DNA from: Aliivibrio fischeri
GTDB taxonomy: Bacteria > Pseudomonadota > Gammaproteobacteria > Enterobacterales > Vibrionaceae
Direction: 5' to 3'
Assembly: GCA_038993745.2 (NCBI GenBank)
Contig: CP160629.1
Location: 1,736,001 to 1,800,000, forward strand
DNA length: 64,000 nucleotides
Shown here: positions 37,801 to 48,502 of the stretch, piece by piece
Layout: each line of letters opens with the position of its first letter
How positions within the stretch are numbered: the first letter of the stretch is position 1
Made by a program: the position numbers and the translations under genes
Notes under the pieces: generated by a model
What the model was told of the DNA's origin: nothing
Databases searched by the model: none
What the model saw: the letters and a program-made list of their open reading frames with translations, nothing else

Positions 37801-38813
37801 TGGCTACTATTAAAGATGTGGCGAAGCTGGCAGCAGTTTCAACAACCACCGTTTCTCACGTGATAAATAAAACACGATTTGTTGCTGAAGCAACACAAAA
37901 ACGTGTTTGGGAAGCAGTTGAAGAATTAAACTATGCTCCAAGTGCGGTAGCACGTAGCTTAAAGTGTAATACGACACGTACTATTGGTATGTTAGTAACA
38001 CAATCATTTAACCCATTTTTTGCAGAAGTAATGCATGGTGTTGAAAACTATTGTTACAAGCAAGGCTACACGCTATTCATGTGTAATACTGAAGGCGACC
38101 TAGAAAAACAAAAACACTATTTGAGAATGTTGGCGGAAAAACGAGTAGATGGCCTACTTGTAATGTGTTCAGATCTAAATGAACAATTACTGACCTTGCT
38201 TGAAAAGAACACCGAGCTACCAATGGTTATTATGGACTGGGGTCCTGATAGCCCGCGTACAGACAAGATCATTGATAATTCAGAAGAAGGCGGTTATTTA
38301 GCGACGAAGCATCTTATTGAAAATGGTCACACTCATATTGCGTGCATTACAGGTCAAGCTGATAAAGTGACTTGTAAAGAACGTGTTCGTGGTTTTGAAA
38401 GAGCTCATAACGATGCAAATTTAACCTTTAATCCTGAATGGATTTTAGAGGGCGATTTTGAATGTGCTTCTGCATCTAGAGCCGTTGATAAGATTCTCGC
38501 TATTGAAGAAGATAAACGCCCTACAGCTTTATTCTGTTTTAACGATATTATGGCATTAGCTGCCATTAGCAAGATTCAACAATCTGGTTTACGTGTACCT
38601 GAAGATATTTCAGTTATCGGTTATGACAACATTGAATTGTCTGCGTATTTCTCACCACCATTAACAACAATCCATCAACCTAAACGCCGTGTAGGTAAAA
38701 CAGCAGTTGAGATTTTGTTAGAGCGAATTAAAGATAAAGATCATGAAAGACGCGTATTTGAAATGCAACCAGAGGTTGTTACACGTAGTAGTGTTTCAAA
38801 CCGCCTTAAATAA
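37801..38813 (+). CDS. purR: PurR, LacI-family purine repressor
   Basis: About 337 residues. The LacI helix-turn-helix [20 protein letters not shown] and the hinge helix SAVARSLK are typical of PurR, followed by the periplasmic-binding-like core ([20 protein letters not shown]). With hypoxanthine or guanine bound it represses purine synthesis genes. The length matches E. coli PurR (341). The nearby PUR-box-like site suggests autoregulation. Confidence 0.92.
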
Positions 38814-38841
38814 TCAATCTAACGCATAATTTGAGATTCAA

Positions 38842-38874
38842 AAAAAAGCCATACTATTAAAGTGTGGCTTCTTT
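38842..38874 (+). terminator. Intrinsic terminator after purR
   Basis: The stem GCCATAC/GTGTGGC with a seven-base loop, flanked by A and T runs. Confidence 0.72.
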
Positions 38875-39090
38875 TATTATTAAATATTGTTTACCTAATT
38901 CTCAATAATAAAAAATACATAAACACAGATTATTGATCTCTGAATTTTTATAAATATCAACATTTAAATTATTAATTTTGAGAAAAGTTGAACCGACTTA
39001 ACAAATTTATGTAAGTATTTTCTGGATCAATATCACACTTTTGTGTTTTTCCGTTCAAACTTTTGTTATTGATTGCTATATCATCAATCT

Positions 39091-39180
39091 TGTCACGAAC
39101 ATGGCAAACTACATGAAAATGTAGGACGCAAAGCTTCCGGCCTAAGTATTTATATAAGGTAGCGGGGTTGCCGACGGCAA
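39091..39180 (+). ncRNA. c-di-GMP-I (GEMM) riboswitch upstream of tfoY
   Basis: The GEMM core is plain: TCACGAACATGGCAAACT, a hairpin with a GAAA-type loop, then GGACGCAAAGCTTCCGGCCTAAG and GGTAGCGGGGTTGCCGA (the last two written here in part). These match the V. cholerae Vc2 aptamer stretch by stretch, including the GCAAAG and GGCCTAA segments. It lies about 120 bases before the tfoY ATG. c-di-GMP binding should control transcript or translation of tfoY. Confidence 0.93.
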
Positions 39181-39302
39181 GTGGTCGATTCTATCCCTTG
39201 TTAATTTTTACGTTAAAATAACAATACTTAGTTTTCAACTTGCTACTATTTCTCGGGCTCAGTTGTTTAGTGACATAGACTTACTAACCGAGAATTATTG
39301 CA

Positions 39303-39890
39303 ATGGATAAACCAGTATTAAAAGACTCACTTCGTCTACTATCTTCACTAGGAAAGATCACTTCTCGCTCTATGTTTGGGGGATTTGGAATCTTCATTGA
39401 CGACACCATGTTTGCTCTTGTAGTTCAAGATAAGCTTCATTTAAGAGCAAGTGACGAAACAATTAACTTATTTAAAGAACAAGGCTTTGAACCATACGTT
39501 TATAAAAAACGTGGATTCCCAGTTGTGACAAAATATTTTGCTATATCTCCTGAATGTTGGGATGAACCAGATTCAATTTTGATTCAAGCAGTTGTTGCTT
39601 TAGATGTAGCGAAAAAAGATAAAGAAAAACAAAAATCAGCAGGTCCTTCTCGTATTAAAGATTTACCTAATTTACGACTTGCAACAGAAAGAATGCTGAA
39701 AAAAGCCGGAATTACAACAGTTGAAGAACTGAAAAATACTGGCTCTGTAAATGCTTATAAAGCTATACAGCAAACGCATTCAAGTTCAGTAAGTGATGAA
39801 TTATTATGGTCTTTAGAAGGGGCTATAAAAGGAATGCACTGGTCTGTAATTTCTGCCGAAACACGTAATGAATTAAGAAAACAACTATAA
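39303..39890 (+). CDS. tfoY: TfoY, TfoX/Sxy-family regulator
   Basis: 195 residues: a TfoX N-terminal domain ([20 protein letters not shown]) and a TfoX C-terminal helix-hairpin domain ([20 protein letters not shown]). In V. cholerae TfoY is the paralogue behind a GEMM riboswitch and controls type VI secretion and motility rather than competence. The GEMM aptamer here supports TfoY over TfoX. The in vivo role in this organism is inferred. Confidence 0.88.
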
Positions 39891-39918
39891 TTAATATTGT
39901 TTTAGATTCATTTTTATT

Positions 39919-39951
39919 ATGTTGTATTCTATAGTGCATAGAATACAACAT
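39919..39951. repeat. Perfect 14-bp inverted repeat between convergent genes
   Basis: ATGTTGTATTCTAT and ATAGAATACAACAT with a five-base loop, just after tfoY. No T run follows, so it is a weak terminator or an mRNA-end hairpin. Confidence 0.6.
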
Positions 39952-39968
39952 AATCACTACTATCAGCC

Positions 39969-40706
39969 TTAATCTACAGGCTCTTCATCTACCTGCATCA
40001 TAAAATCAGTAATCCAACCAATTAATAATATCATTAGCCAAGAAACCATAATTGAATTTGGTACTTCAAACTTTGGCGAAATAATTAATGTAGAAAAACC
40101 AATAACAGGTAAAAGCCAAGATAGCATAGGTAACCAATTTCTATACTTTGAACGTCCTACACTTTGTAAACAAACGATTAAGCCTGTAATTGATAAAGCC
40201 ACCAAAGCGGCATGTTGTAATCCCCCTATCCATAAAGGAATAACAAGGATCAACGGCCACCAAGCATTTCTATTCACTGGTTTCCAACTTCTTGCTGCTA
40301 TCCATACTAAAGTTACACAAACAATTTGAGCTAATGTCGCCCAAGCACTCCCTCCGAGTTTTTCTTCATATTGTAAAGCCATGATCCCAGCTTGCATCGC
40401 AATAACAACAGCAGCAATAAATACGATTAAGTGTATGCTTTTACGGTGTGAAAAGATCACCATTAATAATGGAAACAAAGTCCAAACAGAAATAGATAAT
40501 GGCATTGGTTGGTATTGGAGCGTAAAACCAAATAATGATAAGCCAATTAACAATACCCAAGTAGCAACCCCTCCTTGAGGGATTAACCATAAAATTGGTA
40601 TCGCTAAAGCTAATAATGGAAGGTCTCCACCACTTACTCCAAATGCTAAAACACCAACAATAACTAAAACAAAACTCAAAATAATTGATAACACCGCTAG
40701 AAACAT
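39969..40706 (-). CDS. Polytopic membrane protein, unknown function
   Basis: 245 residues with about eight hydrophobic segments and few charges, ending in an acidic tail (MQVDEEPVD). No catalytic motif is seen, and I do not recognise the family. It stands alone, convergent with tfoY and divergent from the alkyltransferase-like gene. Confidence 0.65.
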   Translation of the reverse strand: MFLAVLSIILSFVLVIVGVLAFGVSGGDLPLLALAIPILWLIPQGGVATWVLLIGLSLFGFTLQYQPMPLSISVWTLFPLLMVIFSHRKSIHLIVFIAAVVIAMQAGIMALQYEEKLGGSAWATLAQIVCVTLVWIAARSWKPVNRNAWWPLILVIPLWIGGLQHAALVALSITGLIVCLQSVGRSKYRNWLPMLSWLLPVIGFSTLIISPKFEVPNSIMVSWLMILLIGWITDFMMQVDEEPVD

Positions 40707-40813
40707 CGCTTTCCCTCCATGGTTCAGAGTTGTTCACTTTGTTACTATTTCAGTGTAGCGTTATTCATCATCTTTATCACTGACCCACTTCACTTTTTAT
40801 TAAGGCCACCTTT

Positions 40814-41114
40814 ATGAATGAATTTACACAAAGCATTTATATGAACTTAGCGCAAATACCTAAAGGCCGAATCATCAGTTATGGACAATTAGCAAAACTT
40901 GCTGGTTACCCTAACCATTCAAGACACGTTGGAAAAATTAGCAAAGCTACCAAAAGACACAACTCTGCCATGGCATCGGGTTGTCAATTCTCAGGGGAAG
41001 ATTTCGTTATCTGGTGACAGTTTCTATAAACAAAAAGAAAGATTAGAAAAGGAAGGAATTGCTATTTGTGAGAATGGAAAAATAATGAATTTTAAGCAAG
41101 TAATAATGCAATAA
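40814..41114 (+). pseudogene. Alkyltransferase-like protein (ATL/YbaZ type), frameshifted
   Basis: The first frame has IPKGRIISYGQLAKLAGYPN and SRHVGK; the next has LAKLPKDTTLPWHRVVNSQG and the C-terminal part. Together they make one ATL protein of about 100 residues. The active-site motif is PWHRV, with Trp in place of the alkyl-acceptor Cys of true MGMT, the mark of ATL proteins that flag O6-alkylguanine for nucleotide excision repair. The break is at 40931-40941. Family alignment favours loss of two bases in the T run; gain of one A is the other option. It sits next to ybaY and tesB, as in E. coli. Confidence 0.8.
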
Positions 41115-41183
41115 GTCACATTACTACTTGCTCTACCTATTCAAATAAGTAATCACTTACTCGAATTAGGAATAACCATTAAA

Positions 41184-41687
41184 TTACTGACGAACGCCCT
41201 TCAGTAATAGATCTTGATTCAGCGTTGTTGCTTCATCAGTAATTACTGCATAGTTCGTGTCTGTAGTAAAACGTAATTTACCATCAACTTTAATTGTTGC
41301 ACGTACCGCATAACGGTGATTAGCTTGAATATCTGCAGTATTGAACTCTAAAGAGTAAGCGAATGGAGATGAATTTTCACCTACTTCAAACGTTTGCTCT
41401 GTGATAGTTTTCGATGGTGCATCAGCTAAAGAAATATCCTCTAAAGTAACAGTTACAACCGCATTTGCAGGTAATGCAATACGCTCACGGTAACCTACTG
41501 TACCCGTTACTGATTGCGTTGCAGCTGCTTCTACTGGTGCTACTTCTGACTCAACAAGTTCCACTTGCTCAACCACTTCTTGTTGTGGTGCAGCTGTTGT
41601 TTCTTTTTCTGATTTATCAGATGAATTGCAACCGACCATTGTTAATCCTGTAACGACTGATAAAGCTACTAGTAATGACTTTTTCAT
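41184..41687 (-). CDS. ybaY: YbaY-family lipoprotein
   Basis: 167 residues. A lipoprotein signal (LSVVTGLTMVGC, lipobox MVGC) is followed by an acidic linker and the YbaY domain (VTGTVGYRERIALPANAVVT, ENSSPFAYSLEFNTADIQ), a compact beta fold. Function is unknown; it is an envelope protein. It lies between the ATL gene and tesB, matching the E. coli order ybaZ-ybaY-tesB. Confidence 0.82.
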   Translation of the reverse strand: MKKSLLVALSVVTGLTMVGCNSSDKSEKETTAAPQQEVVEQVELVESEVAPVEAAATQSVTGTVGYRERIALPANAVVTVTLEDISLADAPSKTITEQTFEVGENSSPFAYSLEFNTADIQANHRYAVRATIKVDGKLRFTTDTNYAVITDEATTLNQDLLLKGVRQ

Positions 41688-41919
41688 TTTATTCTCTCTA
41701 ATTTAATTGCCATTCAAAACCACGCTGAATATAGACTGATTATTTATATCTGTCTCTCTATTCTCGATATCTTTGACACAAAACTGACTCAATAAGCTTA
41801 TTATTACAGTGATTTGATATAAACTTATCTTTAATTAACATTATATTTAACTTATTGAACTCAATCTGAATATCTTTAAAATAGAGTTATTATTTGAGAG
41901 TGATCATACAGGCCAAAAA

Positions 41920-42783
41920 ATGAACCAACCACTTAACGAATTACTTAACTTGCTACAGCTAGAGCAATTAGAGCAGGGTCTTTTCCGAGGACAAAGCGAA
42001 CATTTAGGTCTACCACAAGTTTATGGTGGTCAAGTTATTGGACAAGCACTTTCAGCAGCTCGCTATACGGTTGATAATGATAGAACTGTTCATTCATTTC
42101 ATAGCTACTTTCTTTACCCTGGTGACCCTGAAAAAGCCATTATCTATGATGTTGAAAACTTACGAGATGGCCGAAGTTTCAGTACTCGTCGTGTAAAAGC
42201 CATTCAAAATGGTCGCCCTATTTTCTATCTAACGGCTTCTTATCATGGAGATGAGCCTGGGTTTGAGCATCAATCTCACATGCCTGAAATCGCAGGTCCT
42301 GAAAACTTTGCATCAGAAACTCAATTAGCTGAGGCGATCAAACACGTTTTACCACCAGCGGTACAAAAAATATTCTGTGGTGAAAAACCAATCGAAGTTC
42401 GTCCAGTCAACATTGTGAATCCACTTGCTCCGAAAAAAGCGGCACCAACTCAGCATCTCTGGATTAAAGCAAACGGTGAATTACCTGATAACCAATTAAT
42501 TCATCAATACTTATTAGCTTATGCATCTGATTGGGGCTTTTTACCAACGGCTCTTCACCCACATGAAGTGAGTTTATTAACTCCTAACTTCCAAGTGGCT
42601 ACGATTGATCACTCAATGTGGTTCCACCGTCCATTCAAAATGGATGAATGGCTGCTTTATTCAATTGAAAGCACTAATGCAAGTGGCTCTCGTGGACTGG
42701 TAAGAGGGGAAATATTCAATCAGAAAGGTCAACTTGTTGCTTCTGCTATGCAAGAAGGCGTAATGAGAATGAAGAAAAAATAG
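41920..42783 (+). CDS. tesB: Acyl-CoA thioesterase II
   Basis: 287 residues, a double hot-dog protein of the expected length (E. coli 286). [15 protein letters not shown] opens the first domain, and the C-terminal half has [18 protein letters not shown], the typical TesB active-site strand. It hydrolyses medium- and long-chain acyl-CoA in the cytoplasm. It is divergent from ybaY. Confidence 0.93.
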   Translation: MNQPLNELLNLLQLEQLEQGLFRGQSEHLGLPQVYGGQVIGQALSAARYTVDNDRTVHSFHSYFLYPGDPEKAIIYDVENLRDGRSFSTRRVKAIQNGRPIFYLTASYHGDEPGFEHQSHMPEIAGPENFASETQLAEAIKHVLPPAVQKIFCGEKPIEVRPVNIVNPLAPKKAAPTQHLWIKANGELPDNQLIHQYLLAYASDWGFLPTALHPHEVSLLTPNFQVATIDHSMWFHRPFKMDEWLLYSIESTNASGSRGLVRGEIFNQKGQLVASAMQEGVMRMKKK

Positions 42784-42845
42784 GCATTCCCATCTTTTCT
42801 ATTGGTCAGGCTATCGTTGCCTGACCTGCTTATTTGAATATCAGA

Positions 42846-43313
42846 TTATAACGGTAATTCAGTCGTGTATTTCAACGGCTCCATAGCAAATGTGCTGGTT
42901 ACATTTGATATGCCATCAATACTATTAACCAACTTCTTATAAAACCCATCAAAAGCTTTCATGTCTTCCGCAAGAACTTTCATCATATAATCGTACTCTC
43001 CTGCCATTCGATAAAATTCCATAACTTCAGGGAAATCTGACACAGTATCAACAAATCGGTTATACCATTCTTGTGAATGATTCGACGTTTTAATCAAAAC
43101 AAACGCATTAAAGCTCAAGCCTAACTTTTCAGGGTTAAGTAACGCTACTTTCTTTTCAATAATGCCTTCTTCTTCAAGTCTCTTTAATCGTTTCCAACAC
43201 GGTGTTGTGGTCAAATTAACGGCATCAGCTAACTCTTGTAATGAGACCGTGCAATCCTTTTGCAATAATGAAAGTAAAGTTGTATCTACCTTATCTAGCT
43301 CATGCTTCCCCAT
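42846..43313 (-). CDS. decR: DecR (YbaO), Lrp/AsnC-type regulator of cysteine detoxification
   Basis: 155 residues: an N-terminal helix-turn-helix ([20 protein letters not shown]) and a C-terminal RAM domain ([10 protein letters not shown]). The protein follows E. coli DecR nearly residue for residue in these parts. DecR senses excess cysteine and activates a cysteine desulfidase operon. Here the divergent neighbour is a cysteine-type PLP enzyme, which fits direct local control. Confidence 0.87.
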   Translation of the reverse strand: MGKHELDKVDTTLLSLLQKDCTVSLQELADAVNLTTTPCWKRLKRLEEEGIIEKKVALLNPEKLGLSFNAFVLIKTSNHSQEWYNRFVDTVSDFPEVMEFYRMAGEYDYMMKVLAEDMKAFDGFYKKLVNSIDGISNVTSTFAMEPLKYTTELPL

Positions 43314-43432
43314 AAAAACCTCACTATAGAAAATTTTTCTATTTTATTGCCAATATGAAGTAAATATAGCAAAGTTTTTCTCATCGAACAGCGGTAAATT
43401 ATTCACATAGTCACTTTTAAAGGAAAATCATT

Positions 43433-44497
43433 ATGTGTACCGATCATAATTGGATAAATAACGCTATTCGTAAAATTGAAGCAGATTACCAACGCTCTGC
43501 TGATACGCATCTTATTAAACTTGATTTGCCTATGCTTGAAGGTATCGATGTATACCTAAAAGATGAAAGTACACATCCAACAGGTTCTCTTAAACACCGT
43601 TTAGCACGCTCTCTATTTCTTTATGCTATTTCTAACGGTTGGATTGGTCCAAACACACCAATTATCGAATCATCATCTGGCAGCACAGCCGTATCAGAAG
43701 CGTATTTTGCGCGTTTATTAGGTTTGCCATTCATTGCCGTTGTACCTCGTAAAACGGCAACGAAAAAAATTGAAATGATTAAATTTTATGGCGGCCAAGC
43801 GCACTTTGTAGAACGTTCTGATGAAATCTACGCTGAATCTCGCCGTCTAGCAGAAGAATTGAATGGCCACTACATGGACCAATTTACTTATGCTGAACGT
43901 GCCACTGACTGGCGTGGTAACAACAACATTGCGGATAGTATTTTCCGTCAAATGAAATTAGAAGACCATCCAGAACCAACATGGGTTGTAATGAACCCTG
44001 GCACAGGTGGTACTTCAGCAACAATCGGTCGCTTTATCCGTTATCAAAAATACAATACAAAACTGTGCGTTGTTGACCCTGAAAATTCCGTTTTCCATGA
44101 TTTCTATAAAACAGGCAATAAAGAGCTAACATTAGATGCTGGAAGTAAGATTGAAGGAATTGGTCGCCCTCGCGTAGAACCAAGTTTTATTCCTGGTGTT
44201 ATTGATGAAATGCGCACTATCTCGGATGTTGCTAGTGTCGCTACTGCCCGTTGGTTAGAAGGCATTCTTGGTCGTAAGGCCGGTGCTTCTACAGGTACTA
44301 ACCTATTTGGTGCATTACAACTCGCTTGTGAAATGCAACAACGTGGAGAGAAAGGTTCTATTGTCACTCTATTATGTGATAGTGGTGAGCGATACCTTGA
44401 TACCTATTATAACGATAAGTGGGTTACGAATAATATTGGCGATTTAACACCAACTTTAGCCCTATTGGCTAATTTTGAGAAAACAGGTCAACTGTAA
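43433..44497 (+). CDS. PLP-dependent cysteine synthase/desulfhydrase-family enzyme
   Basis: 354 residues, fold type II PLP enzyme. [15 protein letters not shown] holds the Schiff-base Lys (about residue 54), [11 protein letters not shown] is the substrate-binding loop, and [13 protein letters not shown] is the phosphate-binding glycine loop. Members are cysteine synthases, cystathionine beta-synthases or L-cysteine desulfhydrases. The divergent decR gene suggests cysteine breakdown with sulfide release (inference). A GGAAAA ribosome site precedes the ATG. Confidence 0.82.
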   Translation: MCTDHNWINNAIRKIEADYQRSADTHLIKLDLPMLEGIDVYLKDESTHPTGSLKHRLARSLFLYAISNGWIGPNTPIIESSSGSTAVSEAYFARLLGLPFIAVVPRKTATKKIEMIKFYGGQAHFVERSDEIYAESRRLAEELNGHYMDQFTYAERATDWRGNNNIADSIFRQMKLEDHPEPTWVVMNPGTGGTSATIGRFIRYQKYNTKLCVVDPENSVFHDFYKTGNKELTLDAGSKIEGIGRPRVEPSFIPGVIDEMRTISDVASVATARWLEGILGRKAGASTGTNLFGALQLACEMQQRGEKGSIVTLLCDSGERYLDTYYNDKWVTNNIGDLTPTLALLANFEKTGQL

Positions 44498-44555
44498 AGC
44501 AAAGTTATAATAATATCGTCAGTTTGGCTTAACACCATTTATTGGTATTAACCGC

Positions 44556-44584
44556 AAAGCCATCGATTATCGATGGCTTTTTTA
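44556..44584 (+). terminator. Intrinsic terminator after the PLP enzyme gene
   Basis: The stem AAAGCCATCG/CGATGGCTTT with a five-base loop and a T run. Confidence 0.85.
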
Positions 44585-44626
44585 TTACAATATCAATAAA
44601 TAACTCTACTGAGATTTCCTATTATT

Positions 44627-45310
44627 ATGTCGACTGCAATCGTTGTATTTAGTGGCGGACAAGATTCCACCACCTGTTTAATTCAAGCATTAACTCAATA
44701 TGATCATGTTCATTGTATTACTTTTGATTATGGCCAACGTCATAATCAAGAGATTGAAGTAGCTAAAAAAGTCGCTATTGAACTTGGTGCAGCTTCTCAT
44801 AAAGTCATGGATGTCGGCTTATTAAATGAATTAGCCGTTAGTTCACTTACTCGTGACAACATTCCTGTTTCTCATGAACTTCAAGAAAATGGCCTACCAA
44901 ACTCTTTCGTTCCCGGTCGTAATATTCTCTTCTTAACGCTTGCGGGCATCTATGCGTATCAATTAGGCGCTGAAGCCGTCATTACAGGTGTCTGTGAGAC
45001 GGATTTCTCAGGTTACCCAGATTGTCGTGATGAGTTCGTAAAATCCATTAACCAATCACTTGTTCTTGGTATGGATCGCCAGCTAGAAATTAAAACACCA
45101 CTAATGTGGTTAAATAAAGCCGAAACATGGGCCCTTGCTGATAAATATGGCAAATTAGACTATGTTCGAAATAATACTCTAACCTGTTATAACGGTGTGA
45201 TTGGTGACGGTTGTGGCGATTGCCCATCGTGTGATTTGCGAAAAAATGGCTTAGATTCTTACCTAGAAAATAAAGAATCTGTAATGGCTGATTTAGAATC
45301 TAAACTCTAA
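44627..45310 (+). CDS. queC: 7-cyano-7-deazaguanine synthase
   Basis: 227 residues. The ATP pyrophosphatase loop [13 protein letters not shown] opens the protein, and the zinc site is [13 protein letters not shown] near the C-terminus. QueC makes preQ0 on the path to queuosine in tRNA. Of the expected length. No preQ1 riboswitch is visible upstream. The decR-queC proximity recalls the E. coli order. Confidence 0.95.
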   Translation: MSTAIVVFSGGQDSTTCLIQALTQYDHVHCITFDYGQRHNQEIEVAKKVAIELGAASHKVMDVGLLNELAVSSLTRDNIPVSHELQENGLPNSFVPGRNILFLTLAGIYAYQLGAEAVITGVCETDFSGYPDCRDEFVKSINQSLVLGMDRQLEIKTPLMWLNKAETWALADKYGKLDYVRNNTLTCYNGVIGDGCGDCPSCDLRKNGLDSYLENKESVMADLESKL

Positions 45311-45338
45311 AAAAAACATTATCTCTATTTAGAAAAAA

Positions 45339-45371
45339 TAAGGCCACCACGATTAAGTGATGGCCTTTTTA
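45339..45371. terminator. Bidirectional terminator between queC and the RND pump
   Basis: The stem AAGGCCACCAC/GTGATGGCCTT with one mismatch, T run to the right and A run to the left. Confidence 0.78.
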
Positions 45372-45389
45372 TTTACTTAAAAACCAATA

Positions 45390-48300
45390 TTAATGGGAAA
45401 TTCGCCCTTTAATATCATGATCTAATTCTTTATTTAATAGATCCTCAACATAACCTGGAGAATGGGTTCCCCCCGAAATTAAGCGATACATTGCAGGAAT
45501 AACAAACAAGGTTACCAAGGTCGCAAATGCCATACCAAAGAAAATGACCGTACCAACCGCTACTCGGCTTTCATAGCCAGCACCCGTTGATACAATCAAT
45601 GGAATTGCACCAGCAAGTGTTGTAAATGCGGTCATTAGAATAGGTCGTAAACGTCGAGCAGAGGCATCTACAATCGCCTGTTCAAGTTCAACGCCTTTAT
45701 CTCGTAGTTGGTTGGCAAATTCCACGATTAAAATACCGTTTTTAGTCACCATACCAATTAGCATGATCATGCCGATCTGACTATAAATATTCAGGCCTTG
45801 ATTCATTAACAGCAAACCTAAGAAACCACCAAATACCCCCATTGGCACCGTAAACATAACAACCAACGGGTTAATAAAGCTTTCAAACTGTGCTGCCAGT
45901 ACCAAATAAGCCACTAATAGAGCTAAGCCAAACACAACAAGAATACTAGATTGGTTCTCTTTAAAATCTTTAGATTCGCCTGTATAACCAACAGATATAT
46001 CACTTGGTAATATCTCAATCGCCTTCGCATCCAAATAATTCAATGCGTCACCTAAGGTTGCACCATCCTTTAAATTAGCACTTAAGGTAATCGATTTTTG
46101 CTTATTAATATGTGATAAACGAATAGCCGATGCGACTTCATTAATCTTAGTGACCGTATCAAGTGTCACCAAATCCCCTGAAGACGTTCGCATATAAATC
46201 TGACTTAGATCAGCAGCATTATTAAAACTGTTTTCATCGCCGCGAAGATAAACATCATATTCTTCTCCACGCTCAACAAATGTGGTTTCACTTTTACCAC
46301 CGAGCATAATTTCAAGGGTATCCGAAATATCAGAGATCTTAATACCTAACTCCGCAGCACGGTGGCGATCAACCGATACCACTAATTCAGGTGTTTTTTC
46401 TGAATAGTTAATATCAGCACCTTCCATTAATGGACTGTTATTCGCTTCTGCTTTTAATATCTCGCCCCATTTTTGTAGCTCACTGTAATCTGAACCTCCC
46501 AAGACAAATTGAACCGGTTCGCTTGAGCCACCACGGAAGCCAGGCATCATTGGAAATACACGCACATCAGGAATATCAGCAAGTGCTTTTCGGATCACAC
46601 CCAATCCTTGTTGAGCAGTTAAGTCACGATCTTCCCAGTCCTCTAGGATCATAATAACAAAACCCGTTTGATCCCCTGCATTACCACCAAACGCTGGTGA
46701 TTGAATACTGAATGATTTCAAAAAGCCTTTACCCAATAATGGCATTAAACGCTCTTCAACAATATCCATATTCGAACTCATGCGATTGTAACTTGTTGCA
46801 TCCGCACCTCGAACAAAAGCAAATAATACGCCACGGTCTTCCTGTGGTGTTAATTGAGATGGTACGTACTGCATCAAGCCATAACTACCACCAATACACG
46901 CAAGAATAATCACAGGAGCCAACAAACGCCACGCTACGGCTTTCGATACTGCTTTACGATAACTACGTTCTAATGCTGAGAAAACTTTATCGATAAATAA
47001 GTTAAAACGATTCGGCTTCACATTTGCTTTTAAAATCTTACTACCTAAAACAGGTGTCAGTGTTAACGCGATCAATGAAGAGAACAGAACTGACATAGCA
47101 AGTAATACTGAAAATTCAGTAAACAGCAAACCAACCATTCCATCCATAAATGAAATCGGTAAGAACACCATGACAAGCACTAAGGTCGTCGCAATAACGG
47201 CAAAACCTACTTCTCTCGCTCCTTTATAAGCAGCAAGTAATGGTGACTCTCCTTTTTCTAAATGATGGAAAATATTTTCAACTACTACAATGGCGTCATC
47301 CACCACCAAACCAATGGATAAAATCAACGCCATCAAGGTGATTAAGTTAATAGAGAAACCAAAGTAATAAGCGGCAATAAATGACGATATTAATGAAACA
47401 GGAACGGTTACCGCTGGGATCAAGGTTGCACGAGCTTGGCCAATAAATATATACAGAACCAGAATAACCAGCCCACCAGTAATAAATAGTGTGCTATATA
47501 CCTCTGCAATTGAACGCTCGATAAATACCGTTGAGTCATAATCAATGGCTAAGCGAGTTCCTTTTGGCAAAAATTGCTGGATCTTAGCGACTTCTTCGTG
47601 AACTAAATTCGCCACATCTAATGGGTTGGCATCTGATTGAGGAACGATCCCCATACTAACGTTTACTACGCCATCACTTTTAAATGTTGAGTTTTCATTT
47701 TCTGCACCAATAAATACATCAGCAACATCTTTTAAATAAATCGGCGTTCCATCACTGGCTGTTTTCACCACCAAGTAATTAAAGTCTTCTGCCTTATTAT
47801 ATAAACGTTCAGTTCTAACCGACATGACTATGGCATCATTTCGAACTTCACCGCCAGGACTTTCAATATTTTCAGAACGAAGTGCTGCTGTAATGTCTGA
47901 TGCCGTTACGCCACGTCCAGCCATTAAATCTGGTTGTAGCTTCACATACATCACTTTATAAAGGCCACCAGAGACATCAACAGAACTCACGCCAGTAATT
48001 AAGCTAAAACGGTCAACCAATACACGCTCGATGTAATCTGTTAACTCGGTTCTGTCCATTACACTTGAGCTTAGATTAATATAAAGAGAGGCTTCACCAC
48101 TGCCGTTATTTTTAAATACAATAGGATCATCGGCTTCATCAGGTAAGCTACGTTGTGCACGGGCAACCGCATCACGAATATCACTCACTCCAGTATTTAA
48201 ATCATACCCTAGATCAAAAGTAATCATGATACGAGACATGCTATTTCGCGTAGTAGACTCGATTTCATCAATCCCACTGATACCAGAGAGCTGGTCTTCT

Positions 48301-48500
48301 AATACCGTTGTAATTTGGCTTTCAATAATAGTTGCAGAGGCTCCCTCATAACGAGTACTGATCGAAACAACTGGGCTTTCAATATCAGGCATTTCACGAA
48401 CAGCCAATTTACTGAACGACACCGCACCAAATACACACAACAGCAAACTTAAAACAATGGCTACCACTGGTCTTTTTACTGAAACATCAGATAACCACAT
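45390..48500 (-). CDS. RND efflux pump, inner-membrane transporter (AcrB/HAE1 type)
   Basis: 1036 residues, the normal length for this class. It opens with the RND N-terminus SVKRPVVAIVLSLLL; the first membrane bundle carries the proton-relay aspartates in LSIGLVVDDAIVVVENI, and the C-terminal half repeats the pattern (GMVTKNGILIVEF, RLRPILMTAFTTLAG). It exports drugs, bile salts or other lipophilic compounds by proton motive force. The adaptor gene lies two bases upstream. It resembles V. cholerae VexH. No TolC-type gene is in this window. Confidence 0.93.
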   Translation of the reverse strand: MWLSDVSVKRPVVAIVLSLLLCVFGAVSFSKLAVREMPDIESPVVSISTRYEGASATIIESQITTVLEDQLSGISGIDEIESTTRNSMSRIMITFDLGYDLNTGVSDIRDAVARAQRSLPDEADDPIVFKNNGSGEASLYINLSSSVMDRTELTDYIERVLVDRFSLITGVSSVDVSGGLYKVMYVKLQPDLMAGRGVTASDITAALRSENIESPGGEVRNDAIVMSVRTERLYNKAEDFNYLVVKTASDGTPIYLKDVADVFIGAENENSTFKSDGVVNVSMGIVPQSDANPLDVANLVHEEVAKIQQFLPKGTRLAIDYDSTVFIERSIAEVYSTLFITGGLVILVLYIFIGQARATLIPAVTVPVSLISSFIAAYYFGFSINLITLMALILSIGLVVDDAIVVVENIFHHLEKGESPLLAAYKGAREVGFAVIATTLVLVMVFLPISFMDGMVGLLFTEFSVLLAMSVLFSSLIALTLTPVLGSKILKANVKPNRFNLFIDKVFSALERSYRKAVSKAVAWRLLAPVIILACIGGSYGLMQYVPSQLTPQEDRGVLFAFVRGADATSYNRMSSNMDIVEERLMPLLGKGFLKSFSIQSPAFGGNAGDQTGFVIMILEDWEDRDLTAQQGLGVIRKALADIPDVRVFPMMPGFRGGSSEPVQFVLGGSDYSELQKWGEILKAEANNSPLMEGADINYSEKTPELVVSVDRHRAAELGIKISDISDTLEIMLGGKSETTFVERGEEYDVYLRGDENSFNNAADLSQIYMRTSSGDLVTLDTVTKINEVASAIRLSHINKQKSITLSANLKDGATLGDALNYLDAKAIEILPSDISVGYTGESKDFKENQSSILVVFGLALLVAYLVLAAQFESFINPLVVMFTVPMGVFGGFLGLLLMNQGLNIYSQIGMIMLIGMVTKNGILIVEFANQLRDKGVELEQAIVDASARRLRPILMTAFTTLAGAIPLIVSTGAGYESRVAVGTVIFFGMAFATLVTLFVIPAMYRLISGGTHSPGYVEDLLNKELDHDIKGRISH

Positions 48501-48502
48501 GA

